Shown here: piece by piece, positions 6,227 through 7,594 of the stretch
Numbering within the stretch: the first letter of the stretch is position 1
Layout: every line of letters begins with the position of its first letter
Assembly (NCBI GenBank): GCA_017882835.1
Contig: JADGOU010000135.1
Coordinates: forward strand, 1-7,594
Length of the DNA: 7,594 bases
Direction of reading: 5' to 3'
Source of the DNA: Frankiaceae bacterium
Lineage (GTDB): Bacteria; Actinomycetota; Actinomycetes; JADGOU01
The notes under the pieces: model-generated
Database searches by the model: none
Told to the model about the DNA's origin: nothing
The model's input: only the letters and a program-made list of their open reading frames with translations
Made by a program: the position numbers and the translations under genes

Positions 6227-6243
6227 TGACACACGTGTAACTC
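6224..6243. promoter_or_regulatory. operator-like dyad upstream of parA
   Basis: GAGTGACAC (6224-6232) and GTGTAACTC (6235-6243) are inverse complements at 8 of 9 positions around a 2-base centre. The dyad sits about 63 bases before the parA start, at the edge of the array, and differs in sequence from the array unit. It is a plausible repressor site in the par promoter. CATAAT at 6208-6213 resembles a -10 box, but no -35 partner is visible. Confidence 0.4.
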
Positions 6244-6290
6244 GCGGCCGACGCCACCGGGGGAGCGGCGCAGCCGGGCCGATAACGAGC

Positions 6291-6297
6291 GGAGGGA
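6291..6297 (+). promoter_or_regulatory. ribosome-binding site that fixes the GTG start of parA
   Basis: GGAGGGA lies 9 bases before GTG 6307. An ATG at 6297 overlaps it but is in another frame and has no SD of its own, so GTG 6307 is the start. Confidence 0.75.
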
Positions 6298-6306
6298 TGG
6301 GTCTAG

Positions 6307-7215
6307 GTGCGACCACCGATACTGGCGTTCGCCACGGGCAAGGGAGGCACCGGCAAGACGAGCTTGACGTCAAATGTGGCCGGTCTCGCCGCGGAGTACG
6401 GCTATCGGGTGCTCGCCGTCGACCTGGACCCTCAGGGCAACCTCGGCCGCGACCTCGGGTACTACGGGGACGAGGCTCGTGACGACGGCGGTCAGGCACT
6501 GCTCGAAGCGATGGCGTTCAATCGCAGCCTCACGCCGTTGACGAACGTGCGGCCGAACCTCGATGTGGTCGTCGGCGGACCGCACCTCGACAGCGCAGCC
6601 GCACTGGCCACCAGTTGGGAACGGCAGGGCCGGGTAGCCCGGCGCGCTCTGGCTGAGGCACTCAACCCGCTGGTCGGCGGCTACCACCTAGTGGTCCTGG
6701 ACTGTCCGCCGGGGGAGCGGTTCCTCCAGGAGTCGGCGATGTGCGCGGCGAGCCACGTCGTCATCCCCACCCGATCGGACGAGGCCAGCTTGGATGGTCT
6801 CACCCGCGTCGCGGACACGTTCTCCATCGCTCGCGAGCACAATCCCGATCTGCAGCTCCTCGGAGTGGTGCTCTTCGGGATCACCGCCACCGGTACCGCA
6901 CTGGTACGAGAAGTGACGGCCAAGATCCGAGCGTCCCTGGGAGATGTGGCGCCCGTCTTGGACACCCGCATCCGCTACCTGGAAGCCCCGGCGGTCGGAG
7001 CGCGCGACCGTGGTTTGTTGGTCCACGAGTACGAGCGAGACCTGGTCAGGTCCGCCCCCCGCTTCTGGGAGCGGCGTAATGCAGACAGCCAGCGGCTAGG
7101 TGGCGCGGGCACCGCCAACAAGCTCGCGACGGACTACGCCGCTCTCACCACCGAGCTCCTCGCGACGTTGTTCGCCGACCGGGCAACGCCCGCCACCGTC
7201 GGCGGTGTCGGGTGA
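6307..7215 (+). CDS. parA: ParA-family partition ATPase
   Basis: The product has 302 residues. The deviant Walker A KGGTGKTS (12-19) has both the signature Lys12 and the P-loop Lys17. Next come DLDPQGN (39-45), Walker B VVLDCPP ending at D132-P135, and the IPT segment near 153-155. These define the ParA/MinD ATPases, which bind non-specific DNA as ATP dimers and move plasmid copies apart when a centromere-bound partner triggers hydrolysis. The protein starts directly at the P-loop strand without an N-terminal helix-turn-helix domain, as in type Ib ParA, and its length fits that class. Repression is then expected from the partner protein rather than ParA itself. The upstream dyad array is the likely centromere. 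The stop overlaps the next gene's start (GTGA, 7212-7215), so the two are co-translated. The GTG start has a good SD. Class assignment is inferred from architecture. Confidence 0.95.
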   Translation: MRPPILAFATGKGGTGKTSLTSNVAGLAAEYGYRVLAVDLDPQGNLGRDLGYYGDEARDDGGQALLEAMAFNRSLTPLTNVRPNLDVVVGGPHLDSAAALATSWERQGRVARRALAEALNPLVGGYHLVVLDCPPGERFLQESAMCAASHVVIPTRSDEASLDGLTRVADTFSIAREHNPDLQLLGVVLFGITATGTALVREVTAKIRASLGDVAPVLDTRIRYLEAPAVGARDRGLLVHEYERDLVRSAPRFWERRNADSQRLGGAGTANKLATDYAALTTELLATLFADRATPATVGGVG

Positions 7216-7594
7216 GCAGCTCCCCACCCCGCCGGGAGCGGAGCTGGCAAGAGGCGTTCAAGCCGCCCCCGCCCCCGCCCCCGCCGCTGTCCGCTCCGGC
7301 ACCCGCAGCTGTGCGCCAGTTGCGCACTTCAGAAGAGGAGCCCATCAACGAGGCAGCGCCGGTATCTCCTGACTCCACCGAACCTGCTCCGGGGCTCCAT
7401 CCGGCCAGGGTCGGGAACGCTCGCCGTGGAGTCCCGCGCCGGTCCGCAACTGCTCGCAGCGACGAGGTAGTTGAACAAGCAAGTACCGGCGCGGCAACAC
7501 CGACTGCTGGTCGAGCTGAGCAGCGAGTACGCGCCGCGTTGGCCCGGACGCTGGCTCAGCTGGAGCTCTCCGCGCAAGTCGCCGACGTAGCTCG
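7212..7594 (+). CDS. partner gene of parA, Pro-rich N-terminus, candidate ParB-type adaptor (partial)
   Basis: GTG 7212 overlaps the parA stop by four bases, and the frame stays open for 127 codons to the right edge. The N-terminus is basic (PRRERSW), then reaches a run of eight prolines (18-25) and Pro/Ala-rich, probably disordered sequence to about residue 100. It ends in what looks like an amphipathic helix (RAALARTLAQLELSAQ). No ParB, KorB or RHH signature lies in the visible part. The second gene of a par operon normally encodes the centromere-binding protein, with DNA binding often in the C-terminal part and a flexible N-terminal tail that stimulates ParA. That is the best guess here, resting on position and coupling only. 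The start is set by the overlap; no SD is obvious. Confidence 0.7.
   Translation, partial: MSSSPPRRERSWQEAFKPPPPPPPPLSAPAPAAVRQLRTSEEEPINEAAPVSPDSTEPAPGLHPARVGNARRGVPRRSATARSDEVVEQASTGAATPTAGRAEQRVRAALARTLAQLELSAQVADVA

Larger units (their letters stand above)
5572..6306. other. 735-base region between the divergent transcription units, no gene
   Basis: No frame here has both a credible start and normal codon bias. Short open frames across it simply translate the repeats. It holds the dyad array (5620-6226), a short A/T-richer patch near 5751-5766, a dyad at 6224-6243 and the parA ribosome-binding site. Transcription must start here in both directions, but I find no clear -35/-10 pair. Confidence 0.6.

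Noticed and set aside
6297..6482. ATG 6297 as the start of a gene
   Set aside because: It is in a different frame from parA, overlaps the parA SD, and its translation is an Arg-rich shadow of the ParA coding sequence.

Overview
The window is very GC-rich, uses GTG starts freely and has strong G/C bias at third codon positions. It carries a plasmid-style replication and partition gene set, which suggests a plasmid or integrative conjugative element of a high-GC actinobacterium. The genus cannot be fixed from the sequence alone. Both outermost genes run off the window.

Left part, minus strand (1-4355). A giant gene fills the first 3.8 kb. It encodes a primase-helicase with a CHC2 zinc finger, a TOPRIM catalytic domain, a P-loop ATPase related to the DUF927 group, a probable winged helix and a C-terminal Cys/His cluster. 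A 31-codon leader ORF with a good Shine-Dalgarno (SD) sequence precedes it, and the leader's stop overlaps the primase ATG (ATGA). An inverted repeat lies inside the leader. Upstream of that are a terminator-like hairpin and a small ribbon-helix-helix (RHH) DNA-binding protein gene.

Middle (4356-5571). A non-coding stretch holds a dense cluster of 12-bp iteron-like repeats and a 27-bp palindrome, so it is a candidate origin or operator. A minus-strand gene for an unrecognised 225-residue protein follows. Its 5' end may be damaged by a 2-bp slip.

Right part (5572-7594). About 0.73 kb without a convincing gene carries an array of about 20 degenerate 10-bp dyads (GCCYRYRGGC), spaced by one or two helical turns. 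It leads to a plus-strand partition operon: a small ParA ATPase followed, with a 4-base overlap, by a proline-rich partner gene that leaves the window. This layout, with centromere-like repeats upstream of parA, matches type Ib partition loci. The array is therefore the best candidate for a new centromere (parS).

Inferred working model: the iteron cluster plus the primase-helicase and RHH protein handle replication and copy control, while the array plus ParA and its partner handle segregation.
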